A DNA stretch of 50,367 bases, taken from assembly GCA_934725305.1 (NCBI GenBank), contig CAKVBA010000018.1, positions 1-50,367 on the forward strand, given 5' to 3'. A model generated the notes under the pieces. The model saw nothing but the letters and a program-made list of their open reading frames with translations, was not told the DNA's origin and ran no database searches. This DNA is from an uncultured Parabacteroides sp. GTDB taxonomy: Bacteria; Bacteroidota; Bacteroidia; Bacteroidales; Tannerellaceae. Position numbers and translations under genes: made by a program. This document shows positions 8,921 to 17,562 of the stretch, in pieces. Numbering within the stretch: the stretch's first letter is position 1; each line of letters opens with the position of its first letter.

Positions 8921-9972
8921 TCTTTCACCTTCTCTATAAAATCTTTTAAACAATTAGTATACAATTCATAATTCCATTGGTTGTGCATTAGATTGTAAGC
9001 ATTCTCTGCAAATCGATGATAAAGGCTTGTGTCGTCTACCAAAGTTTTCATTTTGGAAGCCAAATCATCAATATCATCATATTTAAATATAAAACCGGTA
9101 TCTTTAGATTCAACAAGATCCCAAGCTGCACCAACCTTATCACTTACAATACATGGCAAACCTGCTGACATTGCTTCATTGACAACAAGCCCCCATGATT
9201 CATTCGAAGATGGCAAGACAAACACACTCGCTTGCTTATAAGCATCGAGCAAGTCGGTACCATATTTTGGTCCATCAAAAACTACATTTTTATTTTCAGC
9301 GAATTGTTTTTGGTATTTATCTAACAATTCACCTTTGCCAACAATGTGTAGTTGCACCTTTTGATTGCCATCATAGGATTTTAAGAACGCCTTTATCATC
9401 AGTTCTATATTCTTTACCTCGATAATACGCCCCACAAACAAAAATCTGAATACATCAGATATACGTATACCTTTATAACCAAACTTATTATTGTCCACCA
9501 TCATTGGACTGAGAAAAATACGTTCCTCATCCATTCCAAAGTAACGAAAGAGTTCCTTATGCGTTTTCGTACCTCCCGGTAAACCATAATAACACTTATT
9601 AGAAAATACAGTCTTCAGATATATGTGTTTTATCAAACGCTTAATGGGATTGACTGGAATCATTAACTGAGTATCAGAATCTATACCTACAGGTTTGCGA
9701 TACCACAGGTTAAGCAAGTATAGTATACGAAATACCTTACCCGTATAGCCATTCATGATAATGACATCATTCTTCTGAAGAATTTCTTTCAATCTTTTCC
9801 ATAACCTGTAACAACTCGAAGGAAGAACATCTATATCTCCCGTATTCTCAGCCTTTGCAAGCGATGTTGCAAACATATAAGAGTATCTTACTCCAAGCTT
9901 ATCATACACGGCCCTATTTCTATCAATAGTATAAGTAGCTGGTTCAAAAAGAATAGCGAAAACCCTCTTCAT
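8917..9972 (-). CDS. GT4-family glycosyltransferase
   Basis: This 351-residue GT-B enzyme begins MKRVFAILFEPATYTIDRNRA. The donor-binding half is classical family 4: RFLFVGRIIEVKNIELMIKA, LHIVGKGELLDKYQ, then SVFVLPSSNESWGLVVNEAMSAGLPCIVSDKVGAA with the two conserved Glu residues in the ESWGLVVNEA segment. It overlaps both neighbours by 4 bp (the acyltransferase-like gene upstream and the deacetylase downstream), giving a translationally coupled trio. The sugar specificity is unknown. Confidence 0.88.
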   Translation of the reverse strand: MKRVFAILFEPATYTIDRNRAVYDKLGVRYSYMFATSLAKAENTGDIDVLPSSCYRLWKRLKEILQKNDVIIMNGYTGKVFRILYLLNLWYRKPVGIDSDTQLMIPVNPIKRLIKHIYLKTVFSNKCYYGLPGGTKTHKELFRYFGMDEERIFLSPMMVDNNKFGYKGIRISDVFRFLFVGRIIEVKNIELMIKAFLKSYDGNQKVQLHIVGKGELLDKYQKQFAENKNVVFDGPKYGTDLLDAYKQASVFVLPSSNESWGLVVNEAMSAGLPCIVSDKVGAAWDLVESKDTGFIFKYDDIDDLASKMKTLVDDTSLYHRFAENAYNLMHNQWNYELYTNCLKDFIEKVKE

Positions 9973-11030
9973 TTCTTTAAATATTGTTTTAGAATCGTTT
10001 TAACATTATTGAAAGTAACGCAACATACCGCCTTCATATGTTGCCAAATTGATTTTGTAATTATCACTCGGTATAGAGGATAAACGATAGGATGGAATTT
10101 TTCCATTTTGTAATCGTATATTCCTCTTGCGAAATTTATATATGCTCCCTGATTTTTATATATGTAATCGGCAATCTCTACATTTATTGCAAGATTATAA
10201 TGTCCATCTTCGTACAACATTATCCATTTTATATATTCTTTTGATTTGGAATCATAAAACATAAAATTACATGACAATGCTACACTTCCTTGTCGTAGGA
10301 CTGCACAGATCAACAGTTCTTTTTCATAAAGTTCTTTCCAAAAATTGAGCATACTCATTGAGAAATATGTTCGTGCTCTATATCCCTTAACAACCATTAT
10401 CTCTGTGAGTGAATTTACCACGTCTTCAGGATAAATATCTCCATTAGCTTTGTTATAAATTTTGAATTCACATCCTTGTAGTGTTGCTTTATGTTGATTT
10501 CTTAACTTCTTTTTTCCTTTTGAGGCAACAAAACTAAAGGCATCAACAAAATCCTTATCTGTTGTTTTAGGGAAAATCGGTATTACAGAATAATAATTGA
10601 TGTCTTGAATGAAACAAGTATATATAAAAGGCTTAAATGAAGAAAGAAGAGATGAGTCTCTTTTCAAATTATCAAAACATATAGTTTTAATTTGATTGTT
10701 TGACAGAAAGAACTTGGACAACTCTTCATACAAATTAAAATTGTCATATTCAGTTTCAACAATTATTCCACAAAAATCAGAATGGTGCGCATTAATAAAA
10801 GACAGTCGCCCTCTTTTATCAATCTTTGTAGGCAATATTGCTCTAACAACTCCGTTTCCATCACTCATTAAAATGATATAAAGAAGATCTGTATCATGAA
10901 ATGTGCTTGCAGAAGCGAGCACATAATCGAAGGTTTGAAAAGGCGTTGCACTTTTACAATTATGCCAAATCCTTTCCCAATCATCTTTTAAACTCTTGAA
11001 TTTATCTATTTCATTAATAACTTGAATCAT
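9969..11030 (-). CDS. FemAB/CelD-like GNAT-fold acyltransferase
   Basis: This 353-residue protein fits the CelD/BcsL-type acetyltransferase family (double GNAT fold). Supporting features are DWERIWHNCKSATPFQTFDYV near the N-terminus, a basic FVASKGKKKLRNQHKATLQG segment around residues 180-200, and the late NLAINVEIADYIYKNQGAYINFARGIYDYKMEKFHP block that usually closes the second GNAT domain. Members are found in exopolysaccharide loci and probably add acyl or aminoacyl groups to sugars. The donor is unknown. It lies 4 bp downstream of wzy and overlaps the following transferase by 4 bp. It is not an essential peptidoglycan FemX: the context and N-terminus differ. Confidence 0.7.
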   Translation of the reverse strand: MIQVINEIDKFKSLKDDWERIWHNCKSATPFQTFDYVLASASTFHDTDLLYIILMSDGNGVVRAILPTKIDKRGRLSFINAHHSDFCGIIVETEYDNFNLYEELSKFFLSNNQIKTICFDNLKRDSSLLSSFKPFIYTCFIQDINYYSVIPIFPKTTDKDFVDAFSFVASKGKKKLRNQHKATLQGCEFKIYNKANGDIYPEDVVNSLTEIMVVKGYRARTYFSMSMLNFWKELYEKELLICAVLRQGSVALSCNFMFYDSKSKEYIKWIMLYEDGHYNLAINVEIADYIYKNQGAYINFARGIYDYKMEKFHPIVYPLYRVIITKSIWQHMKAVCCVTFNNVKTILKQYLKK

Positions 11031-11034
11031 TAGT

Positions 11035-12183
11035 CTATTTTTTTAGAATTCGATATTTACCATTATATAATTGAAGAGAAACCATAGCTAAAGCAAAAAA
11101 GAACAAATTTGTGGCATATTCATGAACTCCAACAAACAAGCCCTCATACATAGACTTTACAAAAAGCATAATAACCAAAGCTATAAACAAATCAGTACTC
11201 TTATGCTTCGATATAAGATATCTAACATATGAAAACGATGTTATTATTACTGTTACAAACCATAAAATACCCAAAGGTACTCCTATCATCTTGAAAGTTT
11301 CCAAATATCCATTATGCGAACCTAACTCGGTCAATTGCAATGCGTATCCTTGATTTTGTGCCTCAACCCCCCAACCTGTCCATGGCTTTTGTATAATCAT
11401 CCACATTGCGGCTTCACGTTCAAGGTCACGATTTGACCCCTCTTCTCCAGTATATGTATTGTACAAACGCTCCAAACCGACTGTATTTATACCAATAGAC
11501 GGCAGTATAAAAACGCCAGTTATAAATAATGCGACTATTAAGCCTACTGTTTTAAAATTTATGCCATAACATAAAAATATAAGCAAAAACAACATCAAGA
11601 AACCTGCACGACTACCACCAGCCAACACACCATAAAAGCCAATACCAATTAATAGATATGTCCATTTACTCCACATTCTGTTTTTCATATAGTATAACAA
11701 CATACCTACCAACAAAGCACCCATTGCACCTGCTGTGTTCTCATTAGTATATCCTGCCAACATTCGTCCACTGGCTTCATTCACATGTGCTCCAGTAAGC
11801 ATTCCATAGACAAGGAAAAAGCCCATCACGATAATTAAATACCAAATTGCTTTTTCGTGATAAAACTTTTCATTGTAAGTAAGGCTTGTAATAACAATAG
11901 AGAATGTCGACAATTTAGCCATCAAATAAAGTACAGCTTTTTGGTCTGTATATTCTATACCAACACCAAATGCATATATTATATATATACCCATAAGAAT
12001 GTACATCCATCTGAATTTCTTGATATTTGTAGAAGACCATATTATAGGGTCAAACATACAGACTGCTCCAAGACCAATAAAAAGAAAAAATAAAGGATTG
12101 GTAAAAGCTCCCAATAAAGACGTTTGAACTGCAATATTCTCAAGCAGAAATGCCAAAAGAATATACTTTTTAATTGCTCTCAT
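11035..12183 (-). CDS. wzy: O-antigen/capsule polymerase (Wzy, O-antigen ligase superfamily)
   Basis: This 382-residue protein is almost entirely hydrophobic, with roughly ten to twelve predicted membrane segments. The central periplasmic-loop motif GYTNENTAGAMGALL and the downstream AGGSRAGFLMLFLLI are typical of the Wzy/WaaL superfamily. A second loop holds RDLEREAAMWMIIQKPWTGWGVEAQ and LGSHNGYLETFKMIG, the usual ligase/polymerase signature with a conserved His. In Wzx/Wzy-dependent loci it joins flipped repeat units at the periplasmic face. It is the only polymerase candidate here. Its ATG overlaps the preceding stop by 1 bp (TAATG). Confidence 0.85.
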   Translation of the reverse strand: MRAIKKYILLAFLLENIAVQTSLLGAFTNPLFFLFIGLGAVCMFDPIIWSSTNIKKFRWMYILMGIYIIYAFGVGIEYTDQKAVLYLMAKLSTFSIVITSLTYNEKFYHEKAIWYLIIVMGFFLVYGMLTGAHVNEASGRMLAGYTNENTAGAMGALLVGMLLYYMKNRMWSKWTYLLIGIGFYGVLAGGSRAGFLMLFLLIFLCYGINFKTVGLIVALFITGVFILPSIGINTVGLERLYNTYTGEEGSNRDLEREAAMWMIIQKPWTGWGVEAQNQGYALQLTELGSHNGYLETFKMIGVPLGILWFVTVIITSFSYVRYLISKHKSTDLFIALVIMLFVKSMYEGLFVGVHEYATNLFFFALAMVSLQLYNGKYRILKK

Positions 12184-13343
12184 TATAATTTTTGAATATA
12201 ATTAAGATAAATAGCTATGAGTTTATCAATACTATATGGAATGCATAAATTTTGTATACATCCATCTGATTTATATACCATGCTTATCAGCTCTGACAAT
12301 TTTTTATTATCACCTTTATCTATCAACCATCGATCTTTATCCTCTTGAGAAATAATCTCGGCTATACCCTGCCCTTTAACACCAATGAAAGGAACACCAC
12401 AAGCATAAGCCTCGGTATAGACACAACCAAAAGCCTCCCAATAAGAGGGAAGCACAAAAAGATTTAGTGAATGGTAGAAGGCTGGCAATTCATCATGCAT
12501 TACCTCGGTTCGGAATTCAAAGTATTCATCCAACTGATACTCTGCAACATACTTTTTGCAGTTTGCAAGAGTGTAACCCGTACCAATAAATATAGTGCGT
12601 ATATTTTTTATACCTTTATTAACAAGCAGCTCTATTGCCTTGATGAGTGTCATTTGGTCTTTCAATTCCCAAAAATTACCAATACAACCAATAGTAAAAA
12701 CTTCTTTTCCTCTGTTTTCTTGTTGCTTGGAAGATTTTGCAGTAAAGATATTTGTATCAACTCCGTTATAAAGGACATATTGGTTCTTTAGACGAATTCC
12801 AGGTTGCTGCAATACATAATCCAATGTCTTTTGACTTACACCAATATTTAAATCAGCTTGATTACAAATACTCACACCATAACGAATACATTGACGCTCG
12901 TGGAATTTCTTTTTCGCCAACTTGCCATCCGTAATACTCATTACGTCAAAACCATGATGCTGCACAACAGTTTTGATTTGCGGATTTATCTTCTTCAAAT
13001 AATTTGCATAAGCACCCTGTTTTGTTACATGAGCATGAACTATGGCAATATCATTAATATCAACACCTATTGATTTTAATTTTGCCACCATCGAACGAGA
13101 TGTCAGCCTATCATTAAAACCATTTGGCCACATATTGCTTGGTATGGAATAGTCCTTAAAACGATATACCTTTATACCATCGTATTCGTAATCGCCTTTC
13201 ATTGCCAATATTGGACATGGTTTCATTACAATCACATTGTAGTCGGAATTCCTCACTATTGCCTTCACTTGATCCAATACATAGGGACCACGAAAAGAAT
13301 CTGGCTCAGGAAAGAAAGGTGTTATAACTACGTAATGTTTCAT
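12183..13343 (-). CDS. GT4-family glycosyltransferase
   Basis: This 386-residue family 4 enzyme starts with KHYVVITPFFPEPDSFRGPYVLDQV. The acceptor domain has VVQHHGFDVMS. The donor domain has NGVDTNIFTA, FTIGCIGNFWELKDQMTLIKAI and LFVLPSYWEAFGCVYTEAYACGVPFIGV, with the two Glu residues of the EX7E motif. It sits 3 bp after the LQHG-type gene and overlaps wzy by 1 bp. The transferred sugar is not predictable from sequence. Confidence 0.87.
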   Translation of the reverse strand: MKHYVVITPFFPEPDSFRGPYVLDQVKAIVRNSDYNVIVMKPCPILAMKGDYEYDGIKVYRFKDYSIPSNMWPNGFNDRLTSRSMVAKLKSIGVDINDIAIVHAHVTKQGAYANYLKKINPQIKTVVQHHGFDVMSITDGKLAKKKFHERQCIRYGVSICNQADLNIGVSQKTLDYVLQQPGIRLKNQYVLYNGVDTNIFTAKSSKQQENRGKEVFTIGCIGNFWELKDQMTLIKAIELLVNKGIKNIRTIFIGTGYTLANCKKYVAEYQLDEYFEFRTEVMHDELPAFYHSLNLFVLPSYWEAFGCVYTEAYACGVPFIGVKGQGIAEIISQEDKDRWLIDKGDNKKLSELISMVYKSDGCIQNLCIPYSIDKLIAIYLNYIQKL

Positions 13344-13346
13344 TTT

Positions 13347-14492
13347 TTATTTCAATAAATTAACAAACAATTCTTCATCAAATGGAGAATAAAATTTCTT
13401 ATACCACTCCATCACAATCCCTGCATCATGCTGGTGCATTGCCTCAATTTGCAAACGCTCCACAACCTCACGTATATTCATATCCAAATAAAGCGGATAA
13501 TTATACTCCTTGTAAAACAAGGACTCTGGCTGCGGAAAATCGGCATTATGCAAGAAAAAACTCGGGATGCCAACTTCAGCAAATTCAAAACCAGTGGTAC
13601 TATTGAAAGTAACATGAAGATTGGTCGACTCTTGTAAATCGGTAAGCATCTCTTTTGTTTCGTGAGCAAAAGGGAAACGCTCATACATATCAGAGAGATC
13701 TATACAATTGTTGTAACGAGGATGATGCTTCAATAACACTTCACAATCTACACCCTCTAACATCTTCAACGTCTGCATTATCATCTGCTTATAACGCTTT
13801 AGCTCTGCAACATTCCAATCGTTTGTGAATTGAAAAGAAAAAAGAATTGTGAACTTATTACCTTTTGTATTTAAAGGCTTCTTCACCTCCCTAAACATAG
13901 GATATCCAACTACATGCACACGCTCTTTCAAGTTGAAGTCATTTTCATGACCACGAATAACACATGAGCGATAGCCCTCACCCCAAGAAAGCAGATGCCA
14001 ACGAGGAGACTTATAAGCATCCTTCAATTGACAATTGTCAAAATAAGAAATCTTATTAGAATAGTCCACACCATGCTGCAGTTCAAACACGTCTGCTTTT
14101 GGACAAAGAGCAAGAAATAGTTCTTCCATTGAACCTGAAATGCTTACATATTTTTTATAACGATAACGACAAAGAGTTAGCACATTGAATATTTGGGCCA
14201 CGACCTTCTCTTTCTGATATCTGCTAAATACTGGCATTAGGATCCTAACAATCTTACGAATAACCACAATAGTCCAAAAGAAGCCATCAGCACGTTTTGC
14301 ATTTGGATTTCTTGGTTTATCGGTAGCCACATCAGGCTCTTCCCATACTTCATATTCTATCCTGTGATTATCACATGCTTTCATCAAAGGATAAAAAAAA
14401 GGATTTGTACCCTCAGCAGAACGATTGAAGTGTTGTGGATAATAAAACAACACCTTATTTTTATTAGGGCGAAAGAAGTTCTTAATGTTCAT
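13347..14492 (-). CDS. Putative GT-B capsule glycosyltransferase (LQHG type), candidate nonulosonate transferase
   Basis: I do not recognise a named family for this 381-residue protein, but its layout suggests a GT-B transferase related to CDP-glycerol transferases, polysialyltransferases or KpsS-like proteins. It shows FELQHGVDYSNKISYF near the middle, VLLKHHPRYN (where sialyl- and polyol-phosphate transferases have an HP motif) and TFNSTTGFEFAEVGIPSFFLH near the C-terminus (the STT/SS-type donor loop). There is no membrane segment. The locus makes a CMP-activated nonulosonic acid and otherwise has only GT4-type transferases, so this is the best candidate to transfer that sugar. That assignment is inference. 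Confidence 0.5.
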   Translation of the reverse strand: MNIKNFFRPNKNKVLFYYPQHFNRSAEGTNPFFYPLMKACDNHRIEYEVWEEPDVATDKPRNPNAKRADGFFWTIVVIRKIVRILMPVFSRYQKEKVVAQIFNVLTLCRYRYKKYVSISGSMEELFLALCPKADVFELQHGVDYSNKISYFDNCQLKDAYKSPRWHLLSWGEGYRSCVIRGHENDFNLKERVHVVGYPMFREVKKPLNTKGNKFTILFSFQFTNDWNVAELKRYKQMIMQTLKMLEGVDCEVLLKHHPRYNNCIDLSDMYERFPFAHETKEMLTDLQESTNLHVTFNSTTGFEFAEVGIPSFFLHNADFPQPESLFYKEYNYPLYLDMNIREVVERLQIEAMHQHDAGIVMEWYKKFYSPFDEELFVNLLK

Positions 14493-14507
14493 ATTGATTA
14501 TTATTTC

Positions 14508-15492
14508 TTATTTAAAAGCTTTTCCGAGCAACAGCCATGCAAGATATTTATTTTTATCAATAATATGTTCGACCAAAAGTGATACTATAATTATGGCAAG
14601 TGCTAATAACAAGCAAACAGCCAAATGTATAATGAAAGGATTCCCTATACCGATAAGCAATTCGCCATACCGCTTCATATCTGGTATAAAGAAATAATGT
14701 ATTAGATAAATAGGCAAAGTCTTTGTACCAACAAAAGCAAACGCCTTAAGCAATCTTGACTTGTTGTTCTCTACATCGCTTATACTTGCAAAAACACCTT
14801 GTAGCAATATTATACCTCCCAACGCTCCTAAAAATGCAAGCACATAGTTGCATTTATCAGCGCAAACAAACTGCAATGCAAAAGTAATAAAACCTATGGC
14901 ATAACTGACAGGATGATAAAAAAGCAGATTATACAGCCTTACATATTTTCTACACAAGAATCCAATAAGATAATACCTATAATAATTTGCAAGAGAATCT
15001 ATAGGCATCCATTGATTTTCCCCCCCCCCTATTAATTTTGTAGCCAAATAGCACTATGAATGGTAAGCCCCACACAGCCATATACAGCCAAGGATTCTTT
15101 GCCTTTTGCGCCAATTGTTCGTATAAAATAAAGAACACAGAAAGGATAGCTAAAGTGTAGAGAAACCAATACTTGCCACCACATCGCGAAAGCATTTGTA
15201 TAAAAGACTCACCTTCATGGGTTAATGTCCACACAAAGCACCACACCAACAACGGAATTACAATGGAATGAATCTTCTTCCATAACTGCATAAAAATGTC
15301 TCGGCGAGAGGTCAATACTTTATAAGCAAAATATCCACTAATGAAGAAAAATACAGGCATTTGAAAAATCTCCAACCATCGATTTACATCCGTACCTGTC
15401 ATTCCAAAACAAAATTGAGTAAGGTGTCCTACAACCACAAGGATTATAGCCACCGCTTTCATCTGGTCAAAATATACAACTCTACTTTTCAT
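14508..15492 (-). pseudogene. Acyltransferase-3 (OafA-like) gene split by a homopolymer tract, phase-OFF configuration
   Basis: Two overlapping frames together encode one membrane acyltransferase of about 328 residues. The first half (ATG 15492) contains VYFDQMKAVAIILVVVGHL with the catalytic His and FQMPVFFFISGYFAYK, then stops at 14977 shortly after the tract. The second half, in another frame, supplies the remaining membrane segments to 14508. The break lies in a run of ten G on the coding strand. Counting codons, nine G would join the halves (reading N-R-G-G-E-N-Q-W). The product would O-acylate capsule sugars. It overlaps the upstream glycosyltransferase by 11 bp. This is either a reversible phase-OFF allele or a homopolymer sequencing error. 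Confidence 0.8.
15020..15029. repeat. C10/G10 homopolymer at the acyltransferase frame break
   Basis: There are ten C on the plus strand. This is the exact point where the acyltransferase reading frame changes, and loss of one base restores it. Runs like this are classic slipped-strand mispairing sites. Confidence 0.9.
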
Positions 15493-16552
15493 TGTTAATA
15501 TTCTCAATAACAGTTTCCCATTTCTTCACTAATACACTCCAGTCAAAACGCTTTCCAAGTTCTATGGCATTGCGACTCAACTCTTTCAATTTTTCTGGAT
15601 TTGCCATTAGCTCACGGATAACAGCAAAAGCTTCTTCTTTGGTGTGAACCACATAACCATCCTTACCAGAAGTAATCCATTCGTCGGCACCATAATCGTC
15701 ATAACATAATGTTGGCACACCTGCGCAGGCTGTTTCAAGCATCACCTTGGGGAAGCCTTCACTACGCGACGGAAAGAACATCAAATCCATTGATACCAAA
15801 AGCTTCGACATCTGAGTGTGATCGAGACGACCATGATAGGTTACATTCTTAATATGTTCTTGTAGAAGATAATTTCTAATATTACCAGTGGGTAATTTAT
15901 CACCGCCTAAAATATGAAAGTCAATAGTAGGAAATTGACGTGCAGCCTCAATAATCTCAATACAATTCTTACGCACAAGATCATTACCTATAAACACTAT
16001 GTTCTTCAAACCATTTGTTTCATTATGTGGATGTAAAAACTCTCGTGTATCAACACCTAAATACAATATCTCAGGCGCAAAATGAAGTCCTTTATCCTTT
16101 GATTCTCGTTCAACTATATATCTTGTTATACTATATAGATTAGGCTCATACTTGCGAAAATGATCTAAATATCCTTTTACATCCTTTATCTTACAAATTA
16201 GCACTTCGTCAAGGATTCCTTCCAGTGTTGTGAATACTTTGGTACCAAATATTTTTGCTACGAATCTACAAAAGTCATTCATATCTCCCTTTGGCAAATA
16301 GGCAACATCAGCCCACATTATTCCCTTCAGGTATGCCCCCCAACTGAATAAGCGCATAGGTCTTTTTGCTCTGATGTATCTGACATTTGCAACGGGCTTA
16401 AAATCATGCGCATTTGCACTAACCTCAGGAAAAAGCATCGTGCTTACTTCAAAGCGTTTTTTATCTAAATGCTCAGACAGAGCTCGACAATTAATATTTT
16501 GTGCATTAAGGAAGTTGACATAACCTCCTAAAAAAACTTTTATTTTGCTCAT
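15482..16552 (-). CDS. GT4-family glycosyltransferase
   Basis: This 356-residue family 4 enzyme begins SKIKVFLGGYVNFLNAQNINC. The donor half contains FIGNDLVRKNCIEIIEAA, DFHILGGDKLP and LMFFPSRSEGFPKVMLETACAGVPTLCYDD, whose two Glu residues (in EGFPKVMLE) give the EX7E retaining signature. It lies 14 bp after the second acyltransferase, and the split acyltransferase gene starts inside its end. Substrate is unknown. Its position in the middle of the capsule gene run supports a role in repeat-unit assembly. Confidence 0.87.
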   Translation of the reverse strand: MSKIKVFLGGYVNFLNAQNINCRALSEHLDKKRFEVSTMLFPEVSANAHDFKPVANVRYIRAKRPMRLFSWGAYLKGIMWADVAYLPKGDMNDFCRFVAKIFGTKVFTTLEGILDEVLICKIKDVKGYLDHFRKYEPNLYSITRYIVERESKDKGLHFAPEILYLGVDTREFLHPHNETNGLKNIVFIGNDLVRKNCIEIIEAARQFPTIDFHILGGDKLPTGNIRNYLLQEHIKNVTYHGRLDHTQMSKLLVSMDLMFFPSRSEGFPKVMLETACAGVPTLCYDDYGADEWITSGKDGYVVHTKEEAFAVIRELMANPEKLKELSRNAIELGKRFDWSVLVKKWETVIENINNEK

Positions 16553-16566
16553 TTTATAATTAATAA

Positions 16567-17556
16567 TTATGTTCCTATAATTTTGGCTATATACTTATTT
16601 TTTAGTACCATATATGTTATCCCCCAAGAAGCAAGGAAAACCGTTACTAACATTATAATTGGCGCTAATATATAGTGTTCATTCATTAGCCGTTGTGACT
16701 GAGGACAATAGAATAAAAATGCCCATATTAGCAAATGATGAACTATATAGATTCCCATACTACATCTATCGAGATTAATAAGATAAATTGACAGATTAAA
16801 TTCTATTCGTCTTAAAGCAGAATATAAAAACACTAATACAATATATGTTGGATATTTTCTATATATACTACCCAATGGCAATTCCTTAGAAACTACAAAT
16901 AATATTGTCAATAAAGATGCCAACAACATTATCGACCAAAAAGCAATTGGTAACAAACTCAATAGTTTGTCATCCAATCTTCCTTGTGCTAAGATACAAC
17001 CAACAAGAAATGCAGGTAGATATTGTATTATCATTTCCCAACAAAATAAGTTAATTAATTTCCCAGACACGATAGAAATCAACAATGCGCTACCAGTAGT
17101 TATTAATACTACCCCCCCCATTTGTTTCAACAGACTCAGTTTTATAAAACTCTTAAAGCCACAAATAATTACAACAAAAATCCCTGTAAGCATCAAAAGA
17201 AACCACAGATGTTGAACACCACAAAATAAGCTCATTATAGGTGTTTGAGAAGGAAACATCAGTAAAGCAAGAGCAGACCATATAAAATATGGTATTAGAA
17301 TACGCCCAGCTTTGTTTTTAATAAAATCATTTCTATCTCTATACTTTCCCTTGTAAATATAAAGGTAAGCAAATAAATATCCTGAAATAAAGACAAAAAC
17401 GTTCAATGCAAAATTTGCTCCTCCTCGCCACCACTCTATATGCTCATACGTCTGATTTTCTGGAAACAAATTCCATATACCATAATAACATACACAATGG
17501 TATAAAATAATATAGAACATTGAAATTACTCGAAGTAATAAAATTGCTTTATTCAT
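16567..17556 (-). CDS. Acyltransferase-3 family membrane protein (intact, with G8 tract)
   Basis: This 329-residue protein has about ten membrane segments and the family's N-terminal signature: LLRVISMFYIILYHCVCYY with the catalytic His, then GGANFALNVFVFISGYLFAY and RILIPYFIWSALALL. It would transfer acetyl or another acyl group to a capsule sugar from the cytoplasmic face. Codons for residues about 146-149 lie in a run of eight G on the coding strand, in frame here, so a one-base slip would truncate the protein. It starts 6 bp downstream of wzx. Confidence 0.85.
   Translation of the reverse strand: MNKAILLLRVISMFYIILYHCVCYYGIWNLFPENQTYEHIEWWRGGANFALNVFVFISGYLFAYLYIYKGKYRDRNDFIKNKAGRILIPYFIWSALALLMFPSQTPIMSLFCGVQHLWFLLMLTGIFVVIICGFKSFIKLSLLKQMGGVVLITTGSALLISIVSGKLINLFCWEMIIQYLPAFLVGCILAQGRLDDKLLSLLPIAFWSIMLLASLLTILFVVSKELPLGSIYRKYPTYIVLVFLYSALRRIEFNLSIYLINLDRCSMGIYIVHHLLIWAFLFYCPQSQRLMNEHYILAPIIMLVTVFLASWGITYMVLKNKYIAKIIGT
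17112..17119. repeat. C8/G8 homopolymer inside acyltransferase
   Basis: There are eight C on the plus strand, coding for M-G-G-V in the acyltransferase. The frame is intact (ON). It is a possible slippage site. Confidence 0.8.
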
Positions 17557-17562
17557 ACTATA

